A DNA stretch of 64,000 nt from Ceratobasidium sp. AG-K (Eukaryota; Basidiomycota; Agaricomycetes; Cantharellales; Ceratobasidiaceae). Where the stretch lies: positions 2,046,001 through 2,110,000 of the forward strand of contig JAWNGF010000006.1 in assembly GCA_037039685.1 (NCBI GenBank). The letters are read 5' to 3'. A model generated the notes under the pieces. It did not search any database and was not told the origin of the DNA. It saw only the letters and a list, made by a program, of their open reading frames with translations. The position numbers and the translations under genes are program-made. Shown in pieces: positions 46,265 to 57,637 of the stretch; the first letter of the stretch is position 1, and each line of letters starts with the position of its first letter.

Positions 46265-47408
46265 ATGAGCAACCCTCCGACGTTTACAGTAGGGGAGCGT
46301 GTCCTTTGTTACCATGGTCCGCTGATCTACGAAGCCAAGGTGCGTGTACACGCCGAACAAGCTTATCCACTGATCTTGACCGGCTGGGCTTAGTTATTAA
46401 AAAGTGACAACCCATCAGAACCTCATCCGAAAACAGGTGCAACTGGGACCCATTTTCTGGTTCACTACAAAGGGTGGAAGCAGTCTTGGGATGAGTGGGT
46501 CCTGCCACATCGGCTGTTAAAGCTCAACGAGACCAACCTCGCTGTGCAGAAGTCGCTAGTAGCGCAAGCGAAGGGACAGACTGGCCCAGGTGCAGGTGGG
46601 AGTACCAAAGCTACCGGTGGGACGTCAGCAGGCGGAGGAGCAGGGACCAGTGGGAGAGCTGGGGCACGGAAAGAAGGGAGAAAGCGAGGGCGGGAAGAGG
46701 TAAGTGATCTATTCGCGTAATCTAGCAATCACTAATGTTCCTAGGACGAGGCCGCTAAAAAGCCCGAGATGAAGCTGGAGATCCCGGACATTCTCAAGGT
46801 CCAGCTTGTTGACGAGTGGGAGGCTGTGACCAAGTCAAGCCGATTAGTGCCACTGCCTCGAACGCCGAGCGTGCAAACTATCCTTGCCGAGTTCAAAGAG
46901 TGGGTACCCACTGTCATCCCAAATGCAAAGCAACGAGTGTTGGCGACAGTTTTGCCGGTTATTGTTGCCGGTATACAGTTGTACTTTGACAAGTCGTTGG
47001 GTGAGTTAACCACACACTAAACACGTCTGGCCCTAACCAAACCTTGTAGGGGCGAACCTTTTATACAGATTTGAGCGAGCCCAATATGCAGACATCCGAA
47101 GGAGGTATGTCAATGGTCCGACTGTCATGGCAGGCGAACCAAAGGACATGAGCGCAATTTATGGGGCCGAACATTTACTTCGCCTGATTGGTACGTCTAC
47201 TTGGCCGCCTTGTACAGCCAACTAACTCGTTCCTAAAGTTAATCTTCCTGCAATGATCGCCCAAACGACTATGGATGCAGAGAGCGTTACCTTACTCAAG
47301 GAGTATGTCGAGTACTTGCTACAGTATCTCGTTCAAGAGCGCGCGCGATTATTCTTGACCGAATACGAACACGCCAGCCCTCACTATCAAAACTTATCCC
47401 GGGCGTAA
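46265..47408 (+). CDS. EAF3: Chromatin reader Eaf3/MRG15
   Basis: Shared subunit of NuA4 acetyltransferase and Rpd3S deacetylase that binds H3K36-methyl. The chromo-barrel is MSNPPTFTVGERVLCYHGPL, VHYKGWKQSWDEWVLPHRLL with the aromatic cage in the GWKQSWDEWV stretch. A Gly/Ala/Arg linker separates it from the MRG domain: IPDILKVQLVDEWEAV, AEFKEWVPTVIPNAKQ, LLYRFERAQYADI, IYGAEHLLRLI, LPAMIAQTTMD, YLLQYLVQER, and a C-terminus ending HYQNLSRA. Length and motifs match the family. It converges with EMC8/9, 68 bp between stops. Confidence 0.94.
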
Positions 47409-47476
47409 GCTTTGTTTCGTGACGCGTCTATTGTATTATGTCCCAGCTTTAATAGTATAAAGCACAGTAAATATAT

Positions 47477-48177
47477 TTATCCTTTAAACTCGTCGCCCCA
47501 GATTCCCCCACGTAGCCAGTCTACGGATACGTCTTCTAGGTGGTCGTCAAAGTCTCCGAATTTGGTGAGTGCCGAGTCTCGGCGAACGGCAGCGAGGGCG
47601 CGTTCAACCGAGTCGGTCTCGGCAAGTTCAAACATCGATGAGAAATTCGTCTTGGTGAAGTTCTGACCACCAGATGCGTACGGAATCAAGGGGGGAGTGG
47701 TTGTTGAAGCTATCGAGGCAGAGTCGATCTAAAAGCAGGGTCAAGGGACGACAGTGTCGGGAGAAGTAATGCCTACCACTAAAGCAAACGCATCCTTGTA
47801 TTTTTCCTTCAAGGTTGATGCAATTTTCTGTCCTACGGTGGACAAGCCTCGTCATCGTCGAGTCGTTGTGTGGCCTGATAGTATCCGACTAGTGTCATTC
47901 CCGTTGCTTCTGCATGAGAACGTGCCTACGTAGTCGAGTTAATTGTCCAGCCACTGGTGTTAGTACCACAACATACCAGGTCTAGTCCTATTTCCATCAT
48001 TGGGCTTAAACTTGTCCACTGGTGTAGCAGAGGTATAGCGTCGGCAATGACGACAGGAGCACTCGACGATGCTACACCGAGCAATACGCCGTTTACAGGG
48101 GCATGAGGATATTTTGCAGCGTGAATAATTAACTTGGTATATGCTTTATGGGATAGTTGGAACTTGGGCGAAGACAT
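47477..48177 (-). CDS. ER membrane protein complex subunit 8/9 (one frame break)
   Basis: EMC subunit, MPN-like fold without the JAMM metal motif. It starts MSSPKFQLSHKAYTKLIIHA, then YPHAPVNGVLLGVASSS, PLLHQWTSLSPMMEIGLDL, ARSHAEATGMTLVGYYQATQ, KIASTLKEKYKDAFALV, and ends DWLRGGIWGDEFKG. Between DDDEACPP and GQKIAST (near 47831-47841) the frame must shift by one base; as read, a TAG occurs. The rest is intact. The EMC inserts membrane proteins at the ER. Confidence 0.88.
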
Positions 48178-48377
48178 GGTCGTGGTACGCGTCGCGTCAA
48201 GACCAGTGCCTAGTCACACGTGACAAAACATGCTTTTGCCTGCAGGGGGGCTCGAGCCCAGAACACAAACATGGAGACGAATGAATCCTCAATGAACCAC
48301 AAAAGCAGCAGCTGTTTGGATTGACTACGCGTTTACATATTTTGTGAGACTCGCTGGCTCGAAATACTCGTATGCAA

Positions 48378-49128
48378 CTATATAGGCTTGATCTTGAAAT
48401 GAAGCGAAATCAAGGAGAAAATCAGGCACTGTGTGGGGGTGAGTATGGGTTAATGGTCAGAGCGAGGGACCTACCCGAAGATCCTGGACGAGGTAGTAAA
48501 AGACGCGAAGCCCTTCCGGATCCTCACTCTCTTGCACGTCAACCAGCGAACCAATTTTGGCAGTCTAAACGTGGCCAAATCAACGTGGGTATGCGAGCGG
48601 TAGGGAGTACTAACCTCGAATGAAATGTGATCATTCCCTATCCGAATCTCAAGCTCTTGCTTGCCAACAATATTTTTCTTGGGCCAGTTCGAATCGTCCT
48701 CCCTGTGATTTTGTTTAGTGAGGATATTGGTTGTGCAAAATATACGCACTTGATAATCTCGGAGGCCTCGACGATCCGTTTGAGCTCCTTGACGAGAAGG
48801 GGTCCAACCCACACTATCAACAACGTAAGCTAGGCCAAGTTGACACTGCACACAACATACTTTCTTTACGAATCAAGCTGTCGTTACGATAGTTCGAATT
48901 GTTAGCATACCGCAGCCGACCGTTCGAGTACTCGAACTCCAGAAACTCGTGGCCGTGTCTGCCAGAGTGACCAGTACTAGAAATGGGTCAGAACGGGAGC
49001 GCCTCCTGTGCCAATGGTACTCACTAGTAGCTAATCGCAGGGTGAGTCAGTGATATGAAGGCAAACAATCATATCACGACTCGAGCTTTAACGCACCGAA
49101 GATAGAATGGGTCTTTTTCTCCAGACAT
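48378..49128 (-). CDS. Exon-junction-complex protein Mago nashi
   Basis: Core EJC subunit that pairs with Y14/RBM8. It starts [11 protein letters not shown], then [102 protein letters not shown], and the near-invariant C-terminus [11 protein letters not shown]. Five introns or more; the last exon is 49 nt. Very secure. Confidence 0.95.
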
Positions 49129-49483
49129 GGTGGCGAGTTCAAGGCGGTAAGATGCACGTGACAGTTTGTGCTCACTGACACATGGTATTGCCAATTGATA
49201 ACACCATGGGTTTTAGACTGAATTCTCAAATGCTCCTTCCCTAAGACTTCCAAGTGTGTACGGGGACGTGATAGCCTCCATCTTTACCACGGGCAAGCGC
49301 CGAAAAGTTTGGTCTCACGTTACTCTCACTTGTTTCGGTAACCGCGAAAATTCCCTTTGGGCATAGCAGCGTGCCCGAAGTCAAACGAGCAACCACAAGT
49401 TGGTAGTTTAACTTCATTGAATAGGAGCATGCCAGACTCTACGAATATATACACGACATTAAGTTGACATAATGATTTATTAG
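49129..49483. other. Intergenic, no gene seen
   Basis: Mago promoter and 3' end of the next minus-strand gene. Nothing recognisable. Confidence 0.5.
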
Positions 49484-50033
49484 TTAGGTAATTCCCTGTA
49501 ATTCCTTGTATTGTCGGTCCCACCTGCCCTTGTAGCAATGAGTCATCCCGAGGGTCAGGATTATCAGGCACATCAGGGCTACGGCCAACACTCCCAGGAA
49601 TACCACCAACAGCCCGTATCTATCATTGAATATATCTTTGAGGTCTTCATTGGTGATGGCTTCGTCCGAGAAGTCGCCACTGTGTGAAGCAGCTGCAAGC
49701 CCAATGGATTGAGTGTGGTTCAGAGTTGAAACGATTGAATCTCTTGGCATACTCCATCGTTTGGCCATGCGAAGCGTCTGTATGTACGTTACATTTAGCC
49801 GCGCGGGACAGAAATTCAGAGCACGTACATCATGTGAATATTGCGGGTAAACCTGGTCAGGGTCGAGGCTACAGAGCTTTGCTCGGACAACGAGTGCTAC
49901 GTAACTCAGTCCATTAGCCCAATGATTAGGGAGTACTATTCTCGAAACTCACTTTCAACCTCATTGACCAGGCAAACGGCATCATCAACAGACACCATAC
50001 GACGACAGATAATCCTATATTCATCCTCGCCAT
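49484..50033 (-). CDS. Small type I membrane protein, unknown function
   Basis: About 140 residues after splicing. The signal peptide is MARMNIGLSVVVWCLLMMPFAWS, a short Ser/Thr-rich ectodomain follows (HSLSEQSSVASTLTR, HTQSIGLAAASHSGDFSDEA), then one TM helix (YGLLVVFLGVLAVALMCLIILTLG) and a short tail (MTHCYKGRWDRQYKEL). Exons were joined by GT-AG sites near 49940-49980 and 49810-49850. I do not recognise the family, and the two upstream exons are inferred. Confidence 0.6.
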
Positions 50034-50340
50034 CTCAGCGTACAAGGTCAAGATGGTCAAGTGAAAGTCAAGGAGCGAATCTAGATTTGTGCCTGCTGTT
50101 TATACGACAAAGTGGATCTCAGCATCCGACACGTTACCACATGGCCATCGACCCCGTGCCATTGATTCACTGCCTCATTGGCGTGGTGGTCAAGCCGTCG
50201 CATCAGTTCGAGGAATTCAATGCCACCTGGTGGATATAGGGCTATCGTTCCCCTATAGATTACCTGAGATTGATGTATGCGCATCATCTTAGATTCAATA
50301 AGCCTAGCAGGATACAGAGAACAAAGCGACCTATAAGAAT

Positions 50341-51613
50341 CTATATGAACCATCCAACTAGCATACCCGAAGCAGCTGATGAAATCAAGTTGACCTGACG
50401 CATTGACACTTAGGAGATCTGTACTTGGGCGATGGTAGATTATGAACTAACCTGATTATTCGTCAAAGCGTCATAGCCCGCGATAACCTTAATCTCGCCA
50501 GACTGGCGGGGCTTGTGTTTTGTCTCGTCAGTAATAATTCGATTAGAAACCTCAGAGAATTCCGTTCGCTGAAGCGTAGCACCTAGTAGGGAATCAAGCT
50601 ACCAATAGACCAGTTTAGTTGAGCTTTCGAGTTTAATCGCGCTGCTGAACGCACCGCTGATCCGCCAAGGCCACCGCACATCCCTGCTAACATCACACTG
50701 AGAAAATGCCCTCCAGCTTCAGCTCGGCACGCTCGGCTTTCAATGAGCAAACTCGCAAACATTGTCACACTCATGATTATCCCGCCGGCGAGGGAAGCCA
50801 GCGTGCCAGTGCGGGACATGCCACCATTGGTCCCTGGAGGAACTTGGGCAAATGTGGTGATCATGCGAGGGGGCGACTTGGACAGGATGCCAAGCTCAGA
50901 GGCCATGGTATCACCCAGGCAGCATGCAAAGTGTCTTAGGGTATCGTCAAGCTACAGTGAAAGAATATAGAGGATGGTACATACCCGAGGGCAACTAAGA
51001 CCAGTGTGCGACTCCAGCCGCCACCGATATGCGGGTTTAAAGGGCATGTGATATCCATATTGAAGTTGGCGCGGTTCCAGGTTAGATATGAAGGAAGTAT
51101 GGGTCCAAAGATGTACGCGTGGATAGACTCGGGGGCAAACAATGCCGCCCAGACGCAACTTGCAATGAACGCGGCAAAAGAGTTGGAAAGAACCTGCTCA
51201 AATCAGCACCTGGTTAATCGTGGCAGCAACGTGACCCACCTGCCATCCACTCCGGTACCCATTTGCGTCGTGCCCTTCTTCAAGTTTTCCTTTAAGTTGT
51301 TTTCCGACCTTGGTCACTTTAGAGCCTGTCAGGTAAAATATAATGAGGGAGACACCGAAGCCTCGCAGCGGGACCGCCATCATCTGCAAGGTGTTCAAAA
51401 ATCATATACGTATAAATACTACGAAATGAAACTCACCAAGTAGCCAACTAGAAAAGCAGCAAATCCCCCTTTTGGCCGTTGTTAAAATGAGCACTGGGAC
51501 CTTAGAAGCTTAGACAGTATCAGACCTGACGGAGAAAGTGACCGCTTTTTTATTCCTTGCGCAGCCAAAGCTGTGGCAAGGATGCCAGGAATTATGGGTA
51601 ATGTAGGGAGCAT
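50341..51613 (-). CDS. TMEM19/DUF92 integral membrane protein
   Basis: Multi-pass protein of the DUF92 family, related to phytyl-phosphate kinase-type and TMEM19 proteins. Family blocks: start MLPTLPIIPGILATALAAQG with KKRSLSPSG, GVSLIIFYLTGSKVTKVGKQ, LGDTMASELGILSKSPPRMI, PPGTNGGMSRTGTLASLAGG, LDSLLGATLQRTEF and DALTNNQVNLISSAASGML ending VGWFI. The order and spacing fit the family. About seven introns. Substrate and location are not established for fungi. Confidence 0.88.
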
Positions 51614-52242
51614 TCCAGATTCTAGCAAATAGAGGTAAGTAAACAATGCTATTGGAGGGGCACCTTACAGCACGCGCAGAGTGGAAACGTGCAATCCAAG
51701 ATCCAATAGTGACCAATTCAAATGTTTGAGGACTAGTCTTGGGGTCTTGCCACTGGAATGATGAGGCGGGAACAAGTGTCCGAGAGCAAAAGGATGGATG
51801 CCAGCATGTCACCGTCGTGCCACGTGATATAATTGGCGCGTTCTAATCCAGCGGATCAGGCCGAGGCGCTTCACTCGCCCGGTTTTACTCGAGGGGAAAA
51901 CAAAAGGCGTACACATATACTATCACTTGTTTCCTGGCCGCTAGCAAGGCCAGAGCAACGTGACCGGATGGAGAGGTCCACAGGATTCCACTTTGTAGGA
52001 GGCGGGATGGGGTACACACAAGGCAAAACACTGACGCTTGGCCATGGGCCTTTTACACTCGATGCTGCAAGGTTCAGATCAAAGAATTAGATTCGACAGG
52101 TATGATAATTTATGGATACAGTGGTGTGCAAATCACAAGTCATTAGGATATCACGTAAGTCATGTCGTCAAAGGATTTTAGTTTCTAAAAGGTATCAAGT
52201 TAGGGTGGGCTGAAAAACTAACAAAGAGACTTACCTCGTGAA
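51614..52242. other. Intergenic, no gene seen
   Basis: Promoter of TMEM19 and 3' region of the small minus-strand gene. An open frame at 51833-52090 has no support. Confidence 0.45.
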
Positions 52243-52492
52243 CTAATATCTCCTCGTGCGTGTTGTGCGCGTGCGTGTGCGACGACGAGAGCCGCATCGG
52301 CAGCAAATGATGTCCATAAAGAAGTTCCAGATGGCGACGAGGACACTTGTGATGCCTGGAACGAAAAGGTTAGTATCAATCATGTTTTTGAATCTCGAGT
52401 TACGAACCTCCTACGATAGCCATGAAGACGCTAGCAATTGCCGAAATGACACCGTTGATGGCGCGTCCAATAGCAGAGCAGACGGAACCCAT
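52243..52492 (-). CDS. Small membrane protein MGSVCS-type, copy A
   Basis: About 67 residues from two exons. It reads MGSVCSAIGRAINGVISAIA, then SVFMAIVGG, ITSVLVAIWNFFMDIICCRC and a basic tail GSRRRTRTRTTRTRRY. A long hydrophobic stretch is followed by CCRCG and an Arg-rich end, so it is probably membrane-inserted with a basic cytosolic tail; an N-terminal Gly-Ser-Val-Cys could be lipidated. One intron follows AIVG. Paralog of copy B at 53155. Function unknown. Confidence 0.82.
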
Positions 52493-53154
52493 GATAGTAG
52501 TGTGTGAGTAGTGTGAGTGTGATGTGAGATAAGAAGTGCGGAGTGTTTTGAGTGATGGACAGCGCTAGCTAGACTCGTGCTTTATAGATGCGAAGGGGAG
52601 AGTCAGTTACGGAGCTCCACAAAACGTCATAGTGGTGCATGACGTATTGAAGCGTCACAGTCGAGACTATCACGTGGCCCGTGATGCTCGCGTGGAATAT
52701 GATATTTTTACCTATGACGTAGGCGGGGCCAAACAAGCCACATGTGAATGAGCATGAAGACTACGAGGTTTCCGGTGATAAACACACCCGTGTACGCACC
52801 ACCGACTATCAGTTTTACCGGGAGCCTTGTCGGCGCACGGTTTGCGTCACGAGTCCAGAAGAGGCACACCAGCGCCTCTACGTGCCGCCGGAAACTCCGG
52901 CAGAGGTACAGTATCTGGTGGGGCCAGCTGATCTATGATGCTCCGTTAGCAAATGGCAAGCACTGCTCATTAGCGAGAAGCCCCTGGTGCCTTCGTGAAA
53001 TTTCAGCAACCCAAACAATGACGGGCCCGTTGCTGTAACCTCTGGCGTCATTCAAGAGCGAAACTGTGCATAAAAGAGTGAGTGACGGACGAGTCGTCCC
53101 TCATCATTACCATCACACTCTAACTGACAACCACACTCCACATACTTATCTAAC
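52493..53154. promoter_or_regulatory. Bidirectional promoter with CRE-like motifs
   Basis: 662 bp between the divergent small paralogs. ACGTCA/TGACGT half-sites occur at 52624-52629, 52640-52645 and 52715-52720, with related GCGTCA near 52652 and 53046. TATA-like boxes lie on both sides: TATAAA at 52586-52581 (minus) and CATAAAAG near 53069 (plus), each about 85-90 bp before its start codon. This suggests bZIP-type control of both copies; inference only. Confidence 0.45.
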
Positions 53155-53450
53155 ATGGGATCTGTCTGCTCTTCGATTGTGAGTTAGCCTGCCTGCTTAA
53201 TGTTATGCGGTGTTCTAACACGTTGATTTCCTCAGGGACGCGCTATCAACAGCGTCATCTCTGCAATTGCTCATGTATTCATGGCCATAGTCGGAGGTAC
53301 GTGCTTCTGGTCTACTGAGATTATTTTGGCTCACTCTGGGTCCCAGGCATTACCAGCGTCCTCGTAGCCATCTGGAACTTCTTTATGGACATCATTTGCT
53401 GCCGATGCGGCTCTCGTCGCCGTGGTGGACGGTCAAAAGCAAGATACTAG
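53155..53450 (+). CDS. Small membrane protein MGSVCS-type, copy B
   Basis: About 63 residues from three exons: MGSVCSSI, then GRAINSVISAIAHVFMAIVGG, then ITSVLVAIWNFFMDIICCRC with tail GSRRRGGRSKARY. The second intron matches the one in copy A, but the first (after SSI, GTGAGT...CTCAG) is absent from copy A. Hydrophobic core and CCRCG are conserved; the basic tail has diverged. Function unknown. Confidence 0.82.
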
Positions 53451-53658
53451 TCGGGAGCGTCTAGCCATATAAACGAACACAATTTTGTTTCTTGATTACC
53501 TACTGTAGCACTAGCGACTACTTATTCTTATAATACCCATTCTGAACCTTTCTCTCGAGTGAATCACACAAGATTCGATATTTAAACATGTCCATTTGTA
53601 CAAGGATGATCATACACTGTGTGGCCTATTGTCTAAGCGTTATGAATTCGGTCCATGG

Positions 53659-56543
53659 TCAGGCGGAGTTAGCATCCCGCAGCTTCAACTCCTTCTCGAC
53701 AGCCTGTAGTTGTGCTTTGACAGGGTCCATAGCTGCTAGTGCACTCCGCAAGGCATCCCGGGCCGTAAGTAGCTCTTCAAATTTGCCAGTCTCCTTGACA
53801 GAAACAGCATGCTTGCGGTCGTTGGGAGTGTCCTTGTCGGTACCCTCTCCCTCCACATCGCTATTCGCCCTGCAGGAGCCCTCGTGGGATGGCAACGACA
53901 TGCTCGATTCAGGATCTGAAGGCATGCTTGGGCGGGGAATCTCCTCTTCCGGGAGTCGACATGAAGGTGTAGAATATCCTGAGTCCCTTGAAGTCGAGTG
54001 TTTGTCCCCAGAGTTGGCATCTCCTACCTCGGCTCCTGAGAGAAAATCCGCGCCAATAACTCGAGGGTAGAGTGGCGTAACGGGTTGGGACCGCAAGGAA
54101 TCTACCAAAGCACGCATTGTCGCAAATTGGGATCCAGAGGGGGGCCGGGGCGTAGGCATCGTGTCCTCATCCAACCAGTCCTGGGTATCCAGCTGTACAT
54201 CTAGTTCATCCATCTTGAACCCGGGTTCATTGGTTCCGGAGTTTGGGCTGGGGTTGAGACCAGGTGTGTCCCTTGGAGGAAGCGGAAACACAAAACGACT
54301 TCGGATCACAGACAGCTCTTGACGAAGACTTGCAAGCTCCGCTTCTTGTGCGTCAATCCGTAGGCGTAGATCTTGTACGTATTTGGGCTCGAGGTCTAGG
54401 TTTGCCACGACAGGCTCCAACGATGGAGTACGCGAAGCTATAGCTTGGGGGGCTAATAGCAGTGTATCGTTAGTAGGGTCAGGTTAAGAGCACGTGATGT
54501 GTGCTTGCCTGTTTCTTGGCTCCAGAGCGTAGCAGGCGACGATGTATGTGTCGATCGAGGCGGTAGTTCTGACATATCTACCGACCGAGATCAGCGGCTG
54601 GCATTCATCATGGCTCTGGAACTTACTCACCCACAATGCTATCCCGCACCTCGTGCACAAGAACATGATCGAATGTCACGTTTTCCGGAAACGGAAATGC
54701 CGATAGTCTTTCGAGTGCCGAGTCCACAAGCCCGTCAATCGACGGGCCTTCGCTGTATTCCGACCCCCCGTCCGGCGTTCTGAACAAGCGACCGCAAATG
54801 CTCCCAGATTCCGCAGTGGGGGCAAAACTCGCCTCCCATGCTTGGATATCCATCTCCGACCCGTGCACAACGTCCAATGACAGGAGCCCCGTTGCAATTT
54901 CGTCCCAATGCTCGAGTACCCAACTCATGACCCGTGTCCCTTCATCCATGTCCCGCGGGCTTAGGGATGCCTCGACAAAACCGGACCTGGACCATCGAGT
55001 GTGGGACTCGCTGGGCATCCCAGGCCGCCGCCCTTGCGTGGTGAAAATAACGCTGGACCAAACATTGCTGCTAGAGTTGGTACGTCCAGTCCGTTCTGTG
55101 AACCATGTCGGACGAGTTGGTGTAGGAAGGCGAGAACGTAAACCAGCAAGCTGAAGTGGACTGGGTGTTGGAGGTGCAATATCGCTTGAAAGGCTGCAAT
55201 CCGGGCTGGTCCCAATTCTGAGGTGAGCTGTCGAAGGATCGGCCAGAGTGAGCAGGAGAGCGCCGCTTCGGGGAGTCCACGGAGGTAAAGCTTGAGGAGG
55301 GCACATATGTTGAAGATGTCCTCGCTGGCGAGCGAGGCGTTGGCTCCGTACGATGGTCCCCGATCGAACGACTGTGCCAACTCCTCGAGTGTACGTTTAT
55401 TCGGAGGAGAAGCAACGCGGAAGAGGGCAGGCATGGTTATCCCTGCCAGGCCAAATCAGGACGAGATTTGGATTCTCCACCTTTACACTTACCTCTCCGG
55501 CAAATGTCCTCAATACATGCAAACACACAAGTCGGTAAGGTATGACTGTGCTCCCCGAGGACGACCTGGCAGCTCGCATACGACGAAGACGTTATTACTG
55601 ATGTACCAAATACTCTTCCTGTGTAAGTCACTTAGCGGCGTTTTGCGTGTAGTAGATTGAGGAACCCACCAGACCGCCCTGTTCCCCCCTTCTGAAAGCC
55701 CGCCAGGTTTTGCCCCCCGTCAAGAAGCCCCTGGCTCTCAATACCAATGTACTTCAGCAACACTTTCAGCTTGCGCACAAGAACATTTCGTTCCTTGGTC
55801 GTAAGTTGGGGATATGCCTGACCTCCAGACGTCACTTCTGGGTCGCTCCTCGCACGACGTGGCTCAACTTTAGCCATGGGATCTGCGGATGCGACTGGTA
55901 GGCTAGTAGGCCTATACCTATTAGGCTTCCGCGATGGGATTTCGGTCCATGCACTTGGCAACGCACGTCGTCCAGGGACACGGCTCGAAGAAATTGCATT
56001 GAGGGCAGCAAATGAAGCCCGGGATTCGTTCCAGCCGAGGATAGAGAGGTCCTTTCGAATAGGTATCATGCTTGAACGAGCGCTCGGCGAGCGGCGTGGC
56101 GAGGGTACAGTTAGAGCTGCCCCTGACGCATGAGTGTCCGTGACTGCTCGGCAAGCGACTCGAGCGATCGTCGAACGACGTTTGACATCACTGGTCGGAG
56201 TTACACGAGCGGGGAGTCTCGATCCTCTGGCGAAACTCGTGTCTATCGGTGAACGGGGTGGAGTGACCATCTCGAACTGGGCGCTGGGAACCGCACGTCT
56301 CAGGCGTGGTCGTTCCTCAACGCCGAAAGTTCCAGTGGGTTGGGGAGCTCCGGCAACGCACGCAGTGCTGCTCCGCTGTGCCACGTCGGAAGGAAATCCT
56401 GGGTGCGCTGTGGCCAACCTGTGGCCTAGGGGTGGTGCGTCTGGGTCGACGGCACATGGGTCCAGAAACTTGATTAAGCGTGGCCTCAAGGACGGAGGTT
56501 CTGATGATATCCTCGAGTGTGAAGGTATGAACGTGGGTTTCAT
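53659..56543 (-). CDS. RhoGAP-domain protein with C-terminal coiled coil (one frame break)
   Basis: GTPase-activating protein for Rho-type GTPases. The N-terminus (MKPTFIPSHSRISSEPP) is long, basic and disordered. A helical lead-in (LVRKLKVLLKYIGIESQG) precedes the RhoGAP domain: TCVFACIEDICRRGITMPALFRVAS with the Arg finger, LLKLYLRGLPEAALS, FSLLVYVLAFLHQLVRH and LAAMFGPALFSPR. Between 54960 and 55060 the frame must shift by one base (from FGPALFSPR to VEASLSPRDMDEG), so a nucleotide is missing. The C-terminal part ends with a coiled coil (LRLRIDAQEAELASLRQELS) and a Ser-rich tail to DANSA. Confidence 0.83.
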
Positions 56544-56790
56544 GGCTACGTTCACTTGGTCGTGGAGGGGAGTGTGATAGGGTGGATGCAATCTCACAGA
56601 TGCGGTCCAATTGAATGTTTACCAGACTTGGTAATCATGTTTATTCCACCAAATAACAATCAATTTATTTTTTGATAGTACGGCTGCAAACCCATGCAGT
56701 TGAGAAAAAGTCCCGCCGGACAAAAATAAATAATACTCACCAACCAGTAGTGCATGTGGGTCGGAACAGTTCTGTTGTAAGCATAGCCTT

Positions 56791-57392
56791 TTAGAAAGCC
56801 AGGGACTGGGAGCTCATGACCGGCACTCCCTGGTCGGGCGTTCCCATGTCTTCGCCTTGGCCACTCATTGAAGGATCCGATGGAATAGCACCAGAAGACA
56901 CTAGCCGTGGCCTAACACCAAGAGTGGAGCACAAAGCCTTGTATCGTGATCTTATTTGAGTATATAGATGGACGATATCGATCTCGGACTCAGCTCGAGA
57001 GTCAGCGGATGGGTTAGTCACAGGAAACCTGGATATGAGAGACAACAGTTGCTCGGCATGGCGAACTGCACGGCTAGAATCTAAATGTTAGGCGAGCAGG
57101 GTGGCCAGGCGTACCATACGCACTCATCAATGCCGAAACCCGCTCTCGCCGCTCGTAACCAGATTCCAACGAAGCCTTCGTAGAAACCCAACTCCTCCCA
57201 CATTTCGAATCCCTTTTCTCTCCCCAAAGCCCGGCCTTCTATCAGACCATGTATACGACCATGCTCGAATCCGTCCTCGTGTCCAGTTTGGTAGAGTCTG
57301 CCCCCAATAAATATTTGGCTCAGGAAGCTCAAATCGGGTGGCTGAACCTACGACTCTTCCAGATGTGCCAAGTCGCCCAAGTCAAAGTCCAT
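56791..57392 (-). CDS. LTO1: LTO1/Yae1-type Fe-S assembly adaptor
   Basis: Adaptor that works with Yae1 and the cytosolic iron-sulfur machinery on Rli1/ABCE1. The deca-GX3 signature is clear: GHEDGFEHGRIHGLIEGRAL, GREKGFEMWEELGFYEG. The C-terminus has RAVRHAEQLLSLISRF and QIRSRYKALCSTLGV, as in the family. The start MDFDLGDLAHLEES is in frame with an immediate TAG (57350-57348). Removing 33 nt (GTAGGT...CCTGAG) would restore ES-QIFIGG, but 33 nt is very short. Either an ultra-short intron, a sequencing error or a nonsense change. Confidence 0.8.
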
Positions 57393-57637
57393 GTTACGTG
57401 GTATACTGTAGTAATACCCTTTGCGGCCACGCAGATCCTGGGTGGTGGTTTGAATCAGGTCGCATCTATGCTTGTTGAAAATATTACGTTACCCAAGTGT
57501 CGGCCCCCGACTTGCCAGCACCACCACGGCCAACTACTTATACCCCCCAAAAGCCGAACTAGTCGTCACAAGCCAGAATTTTTCTCCTAGAAACGAAAAC
57601 TACCCTCGGACTTTTATCTAATCATATATAATCCACT

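Noticed and set aside
48230..48300. tRNA-like sequence on the minus strand with TGGTTCATTGAGGATT and GGGCTCGAGCC
   Set aside because: It recalls A and B boxes, but the T stem (CTGGG against CCCCC) does not pair and no full cloverleaf closes. At best a tRNA-derived relic.
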